This document shows positions 16,097 through 23,848 of a stretch of 33,719 nucleotides of DNA, in pieces. Under the pieces are notes generated by a model. The model was not told the origin of the DNA. It was given only the letters and a program-made list of their open reading frames with translations, and did not search any database. Position numbers and translations under genes: made by a program. The stretch comes from Candidatus Limnocylindria bacterium (lineage in GTDB: Bacteria; Chloroflexota; Limnocylindria; P2-11E): contig DATDEH010000032.1 of assembly GCA_036523395.1 (NCBI GenBank), forward strand, positions 1-33,719, given 5' to 3'. Numbering within the stretch: position 1 is the first letter of the stretch; each line of letters begins with the position of its first letter.

Positions 16097-16372
16097 TCAG
16101 ACGGTGACGCGTCGTCCTTGCGTGTAGCGGTAGATCGCGAGAACGATGAGTGCGCCGATGATCGAGCCGATCCAGCCGGCCGACGGCGGAGGAAGTGCCG
16201 CGCTGCCTTGGAAGAGGAGCTGCGCCAGCCAACCGCCGACGAATGAGCCGACGATGCCGAGAACGATCGTCGGGATCCAGCCCATCGAGTCGCGTCCCGG
16301 CATCAGGAACCGCGCGATGACGCCGACGATCGCGCCGAAGATGATCCAGGTGACGATGGCAGTGAGGTCCAT
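16097..16372 (-). CDS. GlsB/YeaQ/YmgE family stress-response membrane protein
   Basis: This 91-residue protein with about three membrane helices matches the transglycosylase-associated (GlsB/YeaQ/YmgE) family. It begins with the helix TAIVTWIIFGAIVGVIARFL, followed by the conserved MPGRDSMGWIPTIVLGIVGS and a Gly-rich second helix (FVGGWLAQLLF), and ends with a third helix and a basic tail. Family members are induced by envelope or general stress; the exact role is unknown. A strong ribosome-binding site (AAGGAGG, minus strand of 16381-16387) lies eight bases before ATG 16372, unlike many genes here. Confidence 0.9.
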   Translation of the reverse strand: MDLTAIVTWIIFGAIVGVIARFLMPGRDSMGWIPTIVLGIVGSFVGGWLAQLLFQGSAALPPPSAGWIGSIIGALIVLAIYRYTQGRRVTV

Positions 16373-16426
16373 GGAGTTGTCCTCCTTTCCACGTGCTGCT
16401 CCCTGCCCTGCGCAGGCAGCGTGCCA

Positions 16427-16444
16427 GGCGCCCGAAAAGGCGCC
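16427..16444 (-). terminator. Hairpin after the lipoprotein gene
   Basis: GGCGCC is repeated on both sides of a six-base loop (16427-16432 and 16439-16444). On the minus strand the loop starts with TTTT. It lies six bases past the stop of the DUF4232-like gene, so it may end that transcript or stall it before the GlsB-like gene. Confidence 0.4.
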
Positions 16445-16449
16445 CGCGC

Positions 16450-17082
16450 CTAGTGCACGGGCTCCTGGAACGGGTACACGGTGAACGTGGACGGCCCCGA
16501 CGCGTCATCGCACCGCGCCACCCCGAGGGTCGAGACCGCCTTCCCCGCGACGTCGACGAACGTGCCCGCGATGACGCCTCCGGCATCGGGGAGCGTCACG
16601 CGGAAGCTCATCGGTAGCGCGTCGTCGCAATAGTTCTCCCAGCGCAGGGGCGCGCTGGCGCCGATACCCAGGAGTCCGGCGGGATCCGGCCGGAATTCGC
16701 TGACCGGGACGACCACGAGCTTCGGGGTGCCGGCGGCGACGCTGGCGCTTCTCACGTCGAGCGGCGCTCCGCCGGTGGTGAGGAGCACGACATCGGGGTT
16801 CCCGCGTAGCGAGCAGGCCGCGGTACCGCGGTTCGCGACGAAGACCGCGCCGGCGAAGAAGTCCGTGGTCTGGACACCGGCGGCGACCGCCTGCAGCTGC
16901 GACGCGATGCACTTCGGAACGTTGGTCGGCTCAGCGGTCGGCGACGACCTCAGCGTCGCGGTCGGTGCAGTGCTCACGAGCGCAGCGGTGCGCGAGGCGC
17001 TCGGAGCGGGCGAAGGCGTCACGACCACGCTCGTAGGTGCGCTGCACGAGACGAGCGTCACCGCCAGCAGCAGACGAAACAT
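16450..17082 (-). CDS. Lipoprotein with DUF4232-like domain
   Basis: This 210-residue protein has an N-terminal lipoprotein signal (FRLLLAVTLVSC, lipobox LVSC with Cys at 13) and a Ser/Thr/Pro-rich linker to about residue 55. A beta-sandwich-type domain begins at CIASQLQAVAAG and contains FVANRGTAACSLRGNPDVVLL, the pattern of DUF4232. The Cys pair in this domain could form a disulfide outside the cell. The function of the family is unknown. ATG 17082 is preceded by TAACGT six bases upstream and no ribosome-binding site. The gene diverges from the nucleotidase gene with only 22 bases between starts. Confidence 0.75.
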   Translation of the reverse strand: MFRLLLAVTLVSCSAPTSVVVTPSPAPSASRTAALVSTAPTATLRSSPTAEPTNVPKCIASQLQAVAAGVQTTDFFAGAVFVANRGTAACSLRGNPDVVLLTTGGAPLDVRSASVAAGTPKLVVVPVSEFRPDPAGLLGIGASAPLRWENYCDDALPMSFRVTLPDAGGVIAGTFVDVAGKAVSTLGVARCDDASGPSTFTVYPFQEPVH

Positions 17083-17088
17083 CGTTGG

Positions 17089-17098
17089 ACGTTAGCAT
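17089..17098. promoter_or_regulatory. Overlapping divergent -10 boxes (bidirectional leaderless promoter)
   Basis: On the plus strand TAGCAT (17093-17098) is followed by six bases and GTG 17105. On the minus strand TAACGT (17094-17089) is followed by six bases and ATG 17082. The two boxes share the TA at 17093-17094. Both starts of transcription would fall on or next to the first codon. Confidence 0.5.
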
Positions 17099-17104
17099 CG
17101 CGCT

Positions 17105-18646
17105 GTGCTCCGCTTCATTCCTGCGCTGGCGCTTGCGATCGCGTGCGCGTGCTCGTCCGCAGTCACGCCAACGCCGACGTCGTCGGCGATCGCCGACGAC
17201 CGCATCCAGCTCCTGCATACCGACGATATCCACGGACACCTGGATGCGGACATCGTGCAGAGCGCGAGCGCAAGCTCCGCGTTCCGTGCCGGCGGGATGG
17301 CGCAGCTCGCGGGGCAGGTCGCCGCGTTCCGCGCGCGTGCTCCCCAGCGGACGCTGCTCATCGACGCGGGCGACGCCTGGCAGGGCACGTTCATCTCGAA
17401 CGCGAACAAGGGCGAAGCGGTCACGAAGGCGATGAACCTCATGCACTACGACGCGCTGGCCGTCGGGAACCACGACTTCGATTGGGGACAGGACGTGCTC
17501 GCCCAGCGCGCGAAGGAAGCGACCTTCCCGTTCCTGGCGGCGAACGTCGTCGAGAGCAAGACGGGACGAGCGCCGCCGTACCTGAAGCCGTTCGAGGTGC
17601 GCGACCTCGGCATCGCGCGCGTTGGGATCATCGGAGTCACCAATCCCGGCTCGGCGACGATCGTGAAGGCGACGAGCGTCGCCGGGCTGCAGTTCCAACC
17701 AGCGGCCGACTCCATCAGACCGCTGATCGCCGAGGTGCAGAAGCAGGCCGACATCGTCGTCGTCGCGGCGCACATCGGAATGACCGAAGCGGTGCAGCTC
17801 GCGCGCGACGTGCCGGGGATCGACGTGATCGTCGCGGCCCATGACCACCTGCCGATCCAGACCGCGCGACTTGAGGGCCGGACGACGATCGTCGACGCGG
17901 GCGCCTACACGCAGTACGTCGGTCGGCTGGAGATCATCGTCGACCGAGCGACGCACAAGATGACCGATGCGGTGCGCGGCAGTGCCCTCATGCCGGTCGC
18001 GGCCAATCCGAACGTCAAGCCGGATCCGGAGATCGCGAAGCTCGTCGACGATCGCCGCGCCGAGGGCGAGAAATACACCTCGCGCGTGGTCGGCCGGACG
18101 ACGGAGCCCCTCATCAATACCCGCGAGGAGACCGGCTTCGGGAACCTCATCACGGACGCGTTCGTCGAGTACGGCCGCCAGCAGGGATGGAAGACCGACG
18201 TGGCGTTCTACAACATGGCCGGGGTCCGCGCCTCGTTCCCCGCGGGACAGCTGACGTACGGCCAGCTCTACGAGGCGCTGCCGTTCTCGAACACCGTGGT
18301 GAACGTCGATCTCACCGGCGCCGACCTCGCCGCGATCATCGACCGCGCCGCGTGCGTGAACGGGCGGCTCCACATGGCCGGCGTCGTCGTGTCGTTCCGC
18401 TTCGACAACGGCCTGCCGAACTGCGTGAAGAGCATCACCGTCGCCGGAGCGCCACTCGCATCGACTCGGACGTATCACGTCGCGACGATCGACTATCTGC
18501 TGCTGGGCGGCGACGGGCACACCGGTTTCGCGAAAGGCACGAACGTCATCTATGGCGACGTCGAAGTCGACGTCGTCGCCGCGTACATCACGGCGCACTC
18601 GCCGGTGAGTCCGAAGGTCGAAGGCCGGCTCGCGCCGTCGTCGTAG
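17105..18646 (+). CDS. 5'-nucleotidase / UDP-sugar hydrolase-like (UshA family) lipoprotein
   Basis: This 513-residue protein is probably exported, with a signal ending in ALAIACAC that could be a lipobox. The metallophosphatase domain (about 33-300) carries the two-metal motifs HTDDIHGH (39-45), DAGDAWQG (87-94), GNHDFD (121-126), and a late AAHDH where GHxH is usual. The C-terminal 5'-nucleotidase domain (about 330-505) has GFGNLITDAF, NMAGVRASFPAG and the substrate-stacking region near DYLLLGGDG. It would release phosphate from nucleotides or nucleotide sugars outside the membrane. The start is GTG 17105. The stop overlaps the next start by one base. Confidence 0.88.
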   Translation: MLRFIPALALAIACACSSAVTPTPTSSAIADDRIQLLHTDDIHGHLDADIVQSASASSAFRAGGMAQLAGQVAAFRARAPQRTLLIDAGDAWQGTFISNANKGEAVTKAMNLMHYDALAVGNHDFDWGQDVLAQRAKEATFPFLAANVVESKTGRAPPYLKPFEVRDLGIARVGIIGVTNPGSATIVKATSVAGLQFQPAADSIRPLIAEVQKQADIVVVAAHIGMTEAVQLARDVPGIDVIVAAHDHLPIQTARLEGRTTIVDAGAYTQYVGRLEIIVDRATHKMTDAVRGSALMPVAANPNVKPDPEIAKLVDDRRAEGEKYTSRVVGRTTEPLINTREETGFGNLITDAFVEYGRQQGWKTDVAFYNMAGVRASFPAGQLTYGQLYEALPFSNTVVNVDLTGADLAAIIDRAACVNGRLHMAGVVVSFRFDNGLPNCVKSITVAGAPLASTRTYHVATIDYLLLGGDGHTGFAKGTNVIYGDVEVDVVAAYITAHSPVSPKVEGRLAPSS

Positions 18647-19272
18647 TGGACACAGCAGCGGCGTTCCTCGGGATCTCGGCGCTCGTCATCGTGACGCCGG
18701 GCCAGGACACCGTCCTCACGATCCGCAACACGCTGCTCGGCGGCCGCGTCGGCGGGGCGTTCACCGCGGCCGGCGTCGCGTTCGGTCAGGCGATCTGGAC
18801 GCTCGCCGCGAGCGCAGGCGTCACTGCGCTGCTGCTCGCCTCGGAGCCGGCGTTCGCCGCCGTCCGCCTCGCCGGCGCCGCGTTCCTCGTGTACGTCGGT
18901 GCGCAGGCTCTCGTCGCGGCCGCCAGAGGCGGCGTTGCGCGTGCGGTCGTGGCCGGGCGCGCGCAGGGACCCAGTCCACGTGCCGCGCTCCGGCAGGGTC
19001 TGGTCAGCAATCTGGGGAACCCGAAGATGGCGGTCTTCTTCACCAGCCTGCTGCCACAGTTCGTACCCGCGGGACCAACGGCCTTCCTCAGCATGCTCGG
19101 TCTCGGTCTGGTGTTCTGCTGCATGACGCTCGCCTGGCTTTCGGTGTACGCGCTCGTGGTCGGTCGCGCGGGCCACGTGCTCGAGCGCCCGGTGATCCGC
19201 CGCGTGCTCGACGGCGTCGTCGGCGCGGTGCTCGTGATGTTCGGCATTCGTCTCGCGTCCCAGCAGCGCTGA
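18646..19272 (+). CDS. LysE/RhtB-family amino-acid exporter
   Basis: This 208-residue membrane protein has about six helices, the usual size for LysE translocators. The hallmark ITPGQD-like motif is seen as VIVTPGQDTVLTIRNTLLGG near residue 20, and NPKMAVFFTSLLPQF near 125-140 is also characteristic. It would export an amino acid or a derivative, which cannot be named from sequence. GTG 18646 shares its first base with the preceding stop (TAGTG). The stop overlaps the next ATG (TGATG), so it is within a tightly coupled operon. Confidence 0.87.
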   Translation: MDTAAAFLGISALVIVTPGQDTVLTIRNTLLGGRVGGAFTAAGVAFGQAIWTLAASAGVTALLLASEPAFAAVRLAGAAFLVYVGAQALVAAARGGVARAVVAGRAQGPSPRAALRQGLVSNLGNPKMAVFFTSLLPQFVPAGPTAFLSMLGLGLVFCCMTLAWLSVYALVVGRAGHVLERPVIRRVLDGVVGAVLVMFGIRLASQQR

Positions 19273-20069
19273 TGCCGGAGCCGATGACGGTGGCGATCGA
19301 TGCCGCGCGGGCCGCAGGCCGACAGCTCATGGAGAGCTTCGAGGGCAAAGCCACGGGCGTCGACGCGAAGTCGAGCCACACCGATCTCGTATCCGACGCG
19401 GATCGCGCGTCGGAGACGGTGATCGTCTCGGCGATCCGCTGGGCGTTCCCGGAAGACGCGATCGTCGCGGAGGAGGGCTCGCTCGAGCGCGGCGGCTCGG
19501 GCCGCATCTGGTACGTCGACCCGCTGGACGGCACGATCAACTACCTGTACGGGGTGCCGCACTGGTCCGTCGTGCTCTGCGTCGCCGATGCCAGCGGCGC
19601 GCTCGCCGGCGTCGTGTACGACCCCGTTCGTGATGAGCTCTTCAGCGCGGAGCGGGGAAATGGGGCGCACGTCTCGCGCGACGGAGGAGCGCCGCGCCAG
19701 CTAGGCACGACCGCCGTCACGGATCTCGCCAGCTCTCTCGTCGCGACCGGCTTCGCCTATGTAAAGGATGACCGGCTGGAGCAGGCACGCATCCTCACGC
19801 GCGTGCTCGGTGAGGTCCGCGATCTGCGACGCTTCGGCTCGGCCGCCCTCGATCTCTCGTGGGTGGGCGCCGGGCGCTGGGACGCGTATTTCGAGTCCGT
19901 CGACAAGCCGTGGGACTGGATGGCGGGCGCGCTCATCGTTCGCGAGGCGGGCGGGCGCGTCACCGAGCTGCGGCAGGCTCGGTCGGGCCATCCGCACATC
20001 GTCGCGAGCGCGCCGGGCGTGCACGATGCGCTCATAACGCTGCTCAAACGGGCCGTGCAGGCGGCGTAG
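19272..20069 (+). CDS. Inositol monophosphatase family phosphatase
   Basis: This 265-residue protein has the magnesium-site motifs of the IMPase superfamily: VAEEGS (65-70), DPLDGTINYLYG (83-94), where the two Asp residues bind metal, and PWDWMAGALIVREAGG near 210-225 with the third-site Asp. The length fits SuhB, CysQ or histidinol-phosphatase relatives. The substrate may be inositol phosphate, a sugar phosphate or PAP; no gene nearby decides this. ATG 19272 overlaps the upstream stop. nuoB follows 21 bases downstream with its own -10 box. Confidence 0.88.
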   Translation: MPEPMTVAIDAARAAGRQLMESFEGKATGVDAKSSHTDLVSDADRASETVIVSAIRWAFPEDAIVAEEGSLERGGSGRIWYVDPLDGTINYLYGVPHWSVVLCVADASGALAGVVYDPVRDELFSAERGNGAHVSRDGGAPRQLGTTAVTDLASSLVATGFAYVKDDRLEQARILTRVLGEVRDLRRFGSAALDLSWVGAGRWDAYFESVDKPWDWMAGALIVREAGGRVTELRQARSGHPHIVASAPGVHDALITLLKRAVQAA

Positions 20070-20076
20070 AACTCTC

Positions 20077-20082
20077 TAGACT
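20077..20082 (+). promoter_or_regulatory. -10 box upstream of nuoB
   Basis: TAGACT lies eight bases before ATG 20091 in the short gap after the phosphatase gene. It is identical to the box before the DUF951 gene, and there is no ribosome-binding site, so the complex I operon may start with a nearly leaderless mRNA. Confidence 0.4.
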
Positions 20083-20090
20083 TGACCTCG

Positions 20091-20681
20091 ATGCCCGTGC
20101 AGGAAGAACGTCCCGCCGAGCGGGCGGGAGTACCGATCGACTTCGAAGAGGACGTCATTCAGCGACGTCCCCAGACCACCCAGGCGGGCCTGGGCAGCGA
20201 AGAGTTCCCGACGCGCGAGGGCGTCCTCGCCGACGAGGACAACATGGTCTTCACCACCGTCAACAACCTCATCAATTGGGCGCGCTCGCGCAGTCCATGG
20301 CCGCTCGGATACGGGTTGGCCTGCTGCGCGATCGAGATGATCGCCACGGGTGCCTCGACCCATGACCTGGCGCGCTTCGGAGCAGAGGTCTTCCGCTCGA
20401 GCCCGCGCCAGGCCGACGTGATGATCGTCGCGGGCACCGTGACTCACAAGATGGCTCCTCGGCTGCGGCGCCTGTACGAGCAGATGCCGGAGCCGAAGTG
20501 GGTCATCGCGATGGGGAACTGCGCTTCGTCGGGAGGCGAGTTCTGGGATAGCTACTCGACGTTGCAGGGTGTGGACACCATCGTCCCCGTCGACGTGTAT
20601 GTGCCCGGCTGTCCGCCGCGCCCTGAGGCCCTGCTCGAGGGCGTCCTGCGGCTGCGCGAGAAGATCGCCAAAGGCGGTTAG
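20091..20681 (+). CDS. nuoB: NADH-quinone oxidoreductase subunit B
   Basis: This 196-residue protein binds the terminal cluster N2 of complex I, which passes electrons to quinone. Ligands are visible: the tandem Cys in GLACCAIEM (78, 79), Cys144 in GNCASSGG and Cys174 in [12 protein letters not shown]. The N-terminal 45 residues are an acidic extension beyond the usual core. ATG 20091 is used; an in-frame TTG at 20082 overlaps the -10 box. It is directly followed by nuoD with no nuoC between, unlike the common nuoABCD order. NuoB contacts NuoD and NuoI in the complex. Confidence 0.95.
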   Translation: MPVQEERPAERAGVPIDFEEDVIQRRPQTTQAGLGSEEFPTREGVLADEDNMVFTTVNNLINWARSRSPWPLGYGLACCAIEMIATGASTHDLARFGAEVFRSSPRQADVMIVAGTVTHKMAPRLRRLYEQMPEPKWVIAMGNCASSGGEFWDSYSTLQGVDTIVPVDVYVPGCPPRPEALLEGVLRLREKIAKGG

Positions 20682-20684
20682 GAA

Positions 20685-21866
20685 CTGACCACCACCGACA
20701 CCGAGCTTCGCCAGATCCGCGAAGGCGCCGGCGTCGAGCTTCCGGTCATCGAGGACGAAGGCCTCGAGACCGAGGAGCTGATCCTGAATTTGGGGCCGCA
20801 GCATCCCTCGACCCACGGCGTGCTCCGTTTGGTCTTGCGGCTGTCCGGGGAGAAAGTGGTGGAGTGCATCCCGGTCATGGGCTACCTCCACCGCGGTCTC
20901 GAGAAGATCTTCGAGTGGCGCACGTACGCACAGGGCGTTCGCTACGCGGACCAGGCCGATTACGTGTCGAACATGCTCAACGAGCATGCCTACGCAGGCG
21001 CGATGGAGGCCATCGCCGGCATCGAGGTACCGCGCCGCGCCGAATACATCCGGGTCATCGTCGACGAGCTGAGCCGCGCGGCATCCCACCTGATCTGGCT
21101 GGGCACCTACGGACTCGACCTGGGCGCCACGACGCCGGTGCTCTGGTGCTTCCGCGATCGGGAAGACATCCTCGACATGCTCGAGGAGCTCTGCGGCTCG
21201 CGCATGAACTTCAACTACTTCCGGCCCGGCGGCGTGCTCTATGACCTGCCGCCGGGATGGCTCCCGAAACTCACCCGCTTCCTCGACCGGTGGGAGAAGA
21301 ACATCGAGAACGACTACGTGCAGATCCTCGACGGCAATGAGATCTTCCTCGAGCGGACGATCGGCATCGGTCGCATCCCGGCCGAGGTCGCGAAGCAGTA
21401 CGGGGTGACAGGGCCGATGCTTCGCGCATGCGGCGTTCCCTGGGACCTGCGCGTCGACCGACCGTACTCGATCTACCCCGAGCTCAAGTCGATGCAGCCC
21501 GTCATTCTTGCGGACGGCGACGCCTTCGCGCGCTACAAGGTGCGCCTTGGGGAGATGCGGCTGGCGATCAAGCTCATTCGTGAGTGCATCGACGGCATCC
21601 CTGGCGGTCCGGTGCGCGCCCGCCTGGGACACGTGTGGAAGTGCCCGAAGGGCGAGGCGTACTACACGGTCGAAGGCGCGAAGGGCGAGGTCGGCATCTA
21701 CATGATCAGCGACGGGCGCAGCCCCAACCCCTTCCGCGCCAAGATGCGCGGCGCGTCGTTCGTGAACCTGCAGATCCTCCCGTGGCTGCTGAAGGGTCGG
21801 CTGGTGGCGGACGTGATCGCGATCCTGGGCTCGATCGACATCGTGCTCGGCGAGGTAGACCGATGA
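20685..21866 (+). CDS. nuoD: NADH-quinone oxidoreductase subunit D, CTG start
   Basis: This is the 393-residue 49-kDa subunit, forming the quinone site with NuoB. Conserved parts include GPQHPSTHGVLRLVL (37-51, with the His loop of the quinone pocket), LHRGLEK (68-74), and the C-terminal ADVIAILGSIDIVLGEVDR. The normal family N-terminus (LETEELILNLGPQHP) begins well before the first standard start, TTG 20790, which lies inside the quinone-loop motif and would remove 35 residues. CTG 20685, three bases after the nuoB stop and preceded by AAGGCGG, is the probable start. Arg70 (bases 20892-20894) matches the Arg that NDUFAF7 dimethylates in animal NDUFS2. Confidence 0.93.
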   Translation: MTTTDTELRQIREGAGVELPVIEDEGLETEELILNLGPQHPSTHGVLRLVLRLSGEKVVECIPVMGYLHRGLEKIFEWRTYAQGVRYADQADYVSNMLNEHAYAGAMEAIAGIEVPRRAEYIRVIVDELSRAASHLIWLGTYGLDLGATTPVLWCFRDREDILDMLEELCGSRMNFNYFRPGGVLYDLPPGWLPKLTRFLDRWEKNIENDYVQILDGNEIFLERTIGIGRIPAEVAKQYGVTGPMLRACGVPWDLRVDRPYSIYPELKSMQPVILADGDAFARYKVRLGEMRLAIKLIRECIDGIPGGPVRARLGHVWKCPKGEAYYTVEGAKGEVGIYMISDGRSPNPFRAKMRGASFVNLQILPWLLKGRLVADVIAILGSIDIVLGEVDR

Positions 21867-21958
21867 GTGAGCGAGGAGCGGTTCATCCGCGACGAGCGAA
21901 TCCGGCAGCCGTGAGCGTGTTTCCGCGCCGCAGGCGCGAGATTGGGCAGGACCGGTAA
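21863..21958 (+). CDS. Possible 31-residue leader or linker ORF
   Basis: ATG 21863 overlaps the nuoD stop (ATGA), and TAA 21956-21958 overlaps the next ATG (TAATG), so the frame bridges exactly the two neighbours. The predicted peptide is very basic (HPRRANP and FPRRRREIG). The DNA contains a perfect hairpin CGCGCC-GCA-GGCGCG (21924-21938) and repeated GAGCGA-like words, so it may instead be an intergenic repeat. Coupled translation through the gap is the alternative role. Confidence 0.25.
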   Translation: MSERGAVHPRRANPAAVSVFPRRRREIGQDR

Positions 21959-22677
21959 TGTTCGGGATCATCACCGGGATGCTCCGCACGCTGGAGCATT
22001 TCGTCCGACCCCGGCCGGTCACACGCAAGTACCCGTACGAGAAGCGGGTCCTCCCCGAGCGCAGCCGCGGCCTCATCGCGCTGCTGCTCGAGCCGGAGAC
22101 GAGCATCTTCAAGTGCGAGAGCTGTCTCATGTGCGAGAAGGCCTGCCCGCCGCGCGCGATCTCGATCTCGTACTCGTTCCGCAACGCGTTCCGGCGCCGT
22201 CCGCTCCTCGCGCCGCGGGCGAACTACTACCGGATCCGCATGGTCGCGGCGGCGCCCTACGGGGACCGCCGTCCGATGTCCACCGCGGTCACGACGATCC
22301 CGGCGGAGGATGAGGCGAAGCTCGACCTCACGAAGATGCGCGGCATCCTCGAAGGCGAGAGAGAGGGCGCGGACCGCATGACCCGCGTCCTGTATAGGGC
22401 GCACGCCGCGTACGGCTACCTGCCGTGGAGCGCAGCGGAGCTCGTCGCCATCGAGTTCGGGAAGACGATGACCGACGTGTACACGACGGCTTCGCTCCTT
22501 TCGAACTTCCGTGGCGCGCCCGCGGGCGAGGGCACCGCGGTGCCGCGTGGCGGGCGGCGCTTCACCGGCAACCTCGCGATCGCGGGCGCGTGGCCGCCGC
22601 AGTCGCCACCGCCCGCGCACGACGAGCTGCACGAAGATGAGGTGCATCACGTCGTCGAGCCCGCGTATGCCCGCTAG
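21958..22677 (+). CDS. Truncated NuoI fused to the helical domain of NuoE
   Basis: This 239-residue protein has two parts. Residues 1-95 resemble the N-terminal half of NuoI, with the membrane-lying helix (GMLRTLEHFVRPRPVTRKYP) and a single 4Fe-4S motif CESCLMCEKACP (Cys 53, 56, 59, 63); NuoI normally has two. Residues 125-190 resemble the helical start of NuoE (RMTRVLYRAHAAYGYLPW, then VYTTASLLSNFRG). The sequence stops where the NuoE thioredoxin-like 2Fe-2S domain should begin; no Cys follows. The tail is Pro/His/Glu-rich. AGGA lies six bases before ATG 21958. It overlaps nuoF by 11 bases. Confidence 0.85.
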   Translation: MFGIITGMLRTLEHFVRPRPVTRKYPYEKRVLPERSRGLIALLLEPETSIFKCESCLMCEKACPPRAISISYSFRNAFRRRPLLAPRANYYRIRMVAAAPYGDRRPMSTAVTTIPAEDEAKLDLTKMRGILEGEREGADRMTRVLYRAHAAYGYLPWSAAELVAIEFGKTMTDVYTTASLLSNFRGAPAGEGTAVPRGGRRFTGNLAIAGAWPPQSPPPAHDELHEDEVHHVVEPAYAR

Positions 22678-23848
22678 TACCGCGGTGCGCTTGCTCGATG
22701 GCGCTCGCGTTCCCGCCCTCGATCGCGCCCTCGACGCCGACGCCGCGATCGAGCGAGTGGCCGCATCCGGATTGCGTGGCCGGGGTGGCGCGGGGTTCGC
22801 GCTGGCGGACAAGCTGCGCGCGGTGCGCGCGAATTCCGCCGGAGGCGACGCGTACGTCGTCGCGAACGCGTACGACGCGGACCCGGACAGCCCGCTGGCG
22901 CGGACGCTGCTGGAGGGGCACGCCGACCTCGTCGTGCGTGGCATCGAGCTCGCCATGGCCATCACCGGTGCGACGCACGCGTTCCTCTATCTGCATCCCG
23001 AAGCGGCCGGCGCGCGCGATGCGGCCGAGCGCGCCCTCGCAGGCCGCGAGGACATCGAGATCACGCTCGGTCCGGGTGGCTTCATGGGCGGCGAGGAGAG
23101 CGCGCTCCTCAACGTGCTCGAGTCGAAGCGCGCGATGGCGCGACAGCGGCCTCCGTACCCGGCACTTCAGGGCTACCTGATGCGGCCGACGCTCGTGTCG
23201 AGCGTGGAGACGCTCGCGTGGCTGCCGCTCGTTCTCGAAGGCGCGAAGGCCGAGACGAAGCTCGTGTCGGTGACCGGAACGGTGAAGAAGCCTGGCGTGT
23301 ACGAGGTCGACCTCGGCACGACGCTCGGCGCGATCCTGGACCGCGCCGGTGGCGTGACCGGCGAGCTGAAGGCGATCCATGTCGGGGGACCCACGGGCGG
23401 CCTGCTGTCGGCGCAGCGTCGTAGCGCACGGTTCGATTACGACGACCTGAAAGCGGCCGGCACGCACATGGGGTCCGCTCAGATCCGCGCGATCGGCACG
23501 GACGTCTGCATGGTCCGCGAGGCCGGGCGGCTCTTCGCGTATCTCGCGAAGGAGAGCTGCGCGATCTGCGTGCCGTGCCGCGTTGGCACCAAGCGCGTCC
23601 AGGGCATCCTCGAGGGCGTGACGTCGTCACTCGGGCGCGACGGCGATCTGCCGTGGCTCACCGAGCTCGGCGACCACATGGAGCAGTTCTCGCTCTGCGG
23701 CTTCGGCATCACCGCGCCGTCGATCCTGCGCACGACGATGCGCGAGTTCCCGGATGACTACCGGTCGCACATCAAAGACCTCAAATGTCCGACCGGGACC
23801 TGCACGACGCTTCGCGCGCGCCGGTTCGAGACGATGGTGCAGCCGTGA
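22667..23848 (+). CDS. nuoF: NuoF-like subunit with altered NADH loop
   Basis: This 393-residue protein resembles the FMN- and NADH-binding complex I subunit. The FMN glycine loop GLRGRGGAGF (35-44), GGFMGGEESALLNVLESKR (137-155) and PTLVSSVETLAWLP (174-187) are kept. An SLBB domain follows (about 198-248), then the N3 cluster ligands Cys298, 301, 304 and 344 with normal spacing. The loop that is NADESEPG in ordinary NuoF reads NAYDADPDS (67-75), losing the conserved Glu residues that hold NADH. The N-terminal region is shorter than usual. Electron transfer to a NuoE 2Fe-2S cluster is impossible here, because that domain is missing from the operon. Confidence 0.9.
   Translation: MPASTAVRLLDGARVPALDRALDADAAIERVAASGLRGRGGAGFALADKLRAVRANSAGGDAYVVANAYDADPDSPLARTLLEGHADLVVRGIELAMAITGATHAFLYLHPEAAGARDAAERALAGREDIEITLGPGGFMGGEESALLNVLESKRAMARQRPPYPALQGYLMRPTLVSSVETLAWLPLVLEGAKAETKLVSVTGTVKKPGVYEVDLGTTLGAILDRAGGVTGELKAIHVGGPTGGLLSAQRRSARFDYDDLKAAGTHMGSAQIRAIGTDVCMVREAGRLFAYLAKESCAICVPCRVGTKRVQGILEGVTSSLGRDGDLPWLTELGDHMEQFSLCGFGITAPSILRTTMREFPDDYRSHIKDLKCPTGTCTTLRARRFETMVQP

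Noticed and set aside
16931-18598. 555-codon minus-strand frame opposite the nucleotidase
   Set aside because: Antisense to a gene with intact metallophosphatase motifs.
20076-22184. 702-codon open frame on the minus strand across nuoB and nuoD
   Set aside because: It is antisense to two clearly recognised genes; its translation is Arg/Asp/His-rich low-information sequence typical of GC-rich shadow frames.
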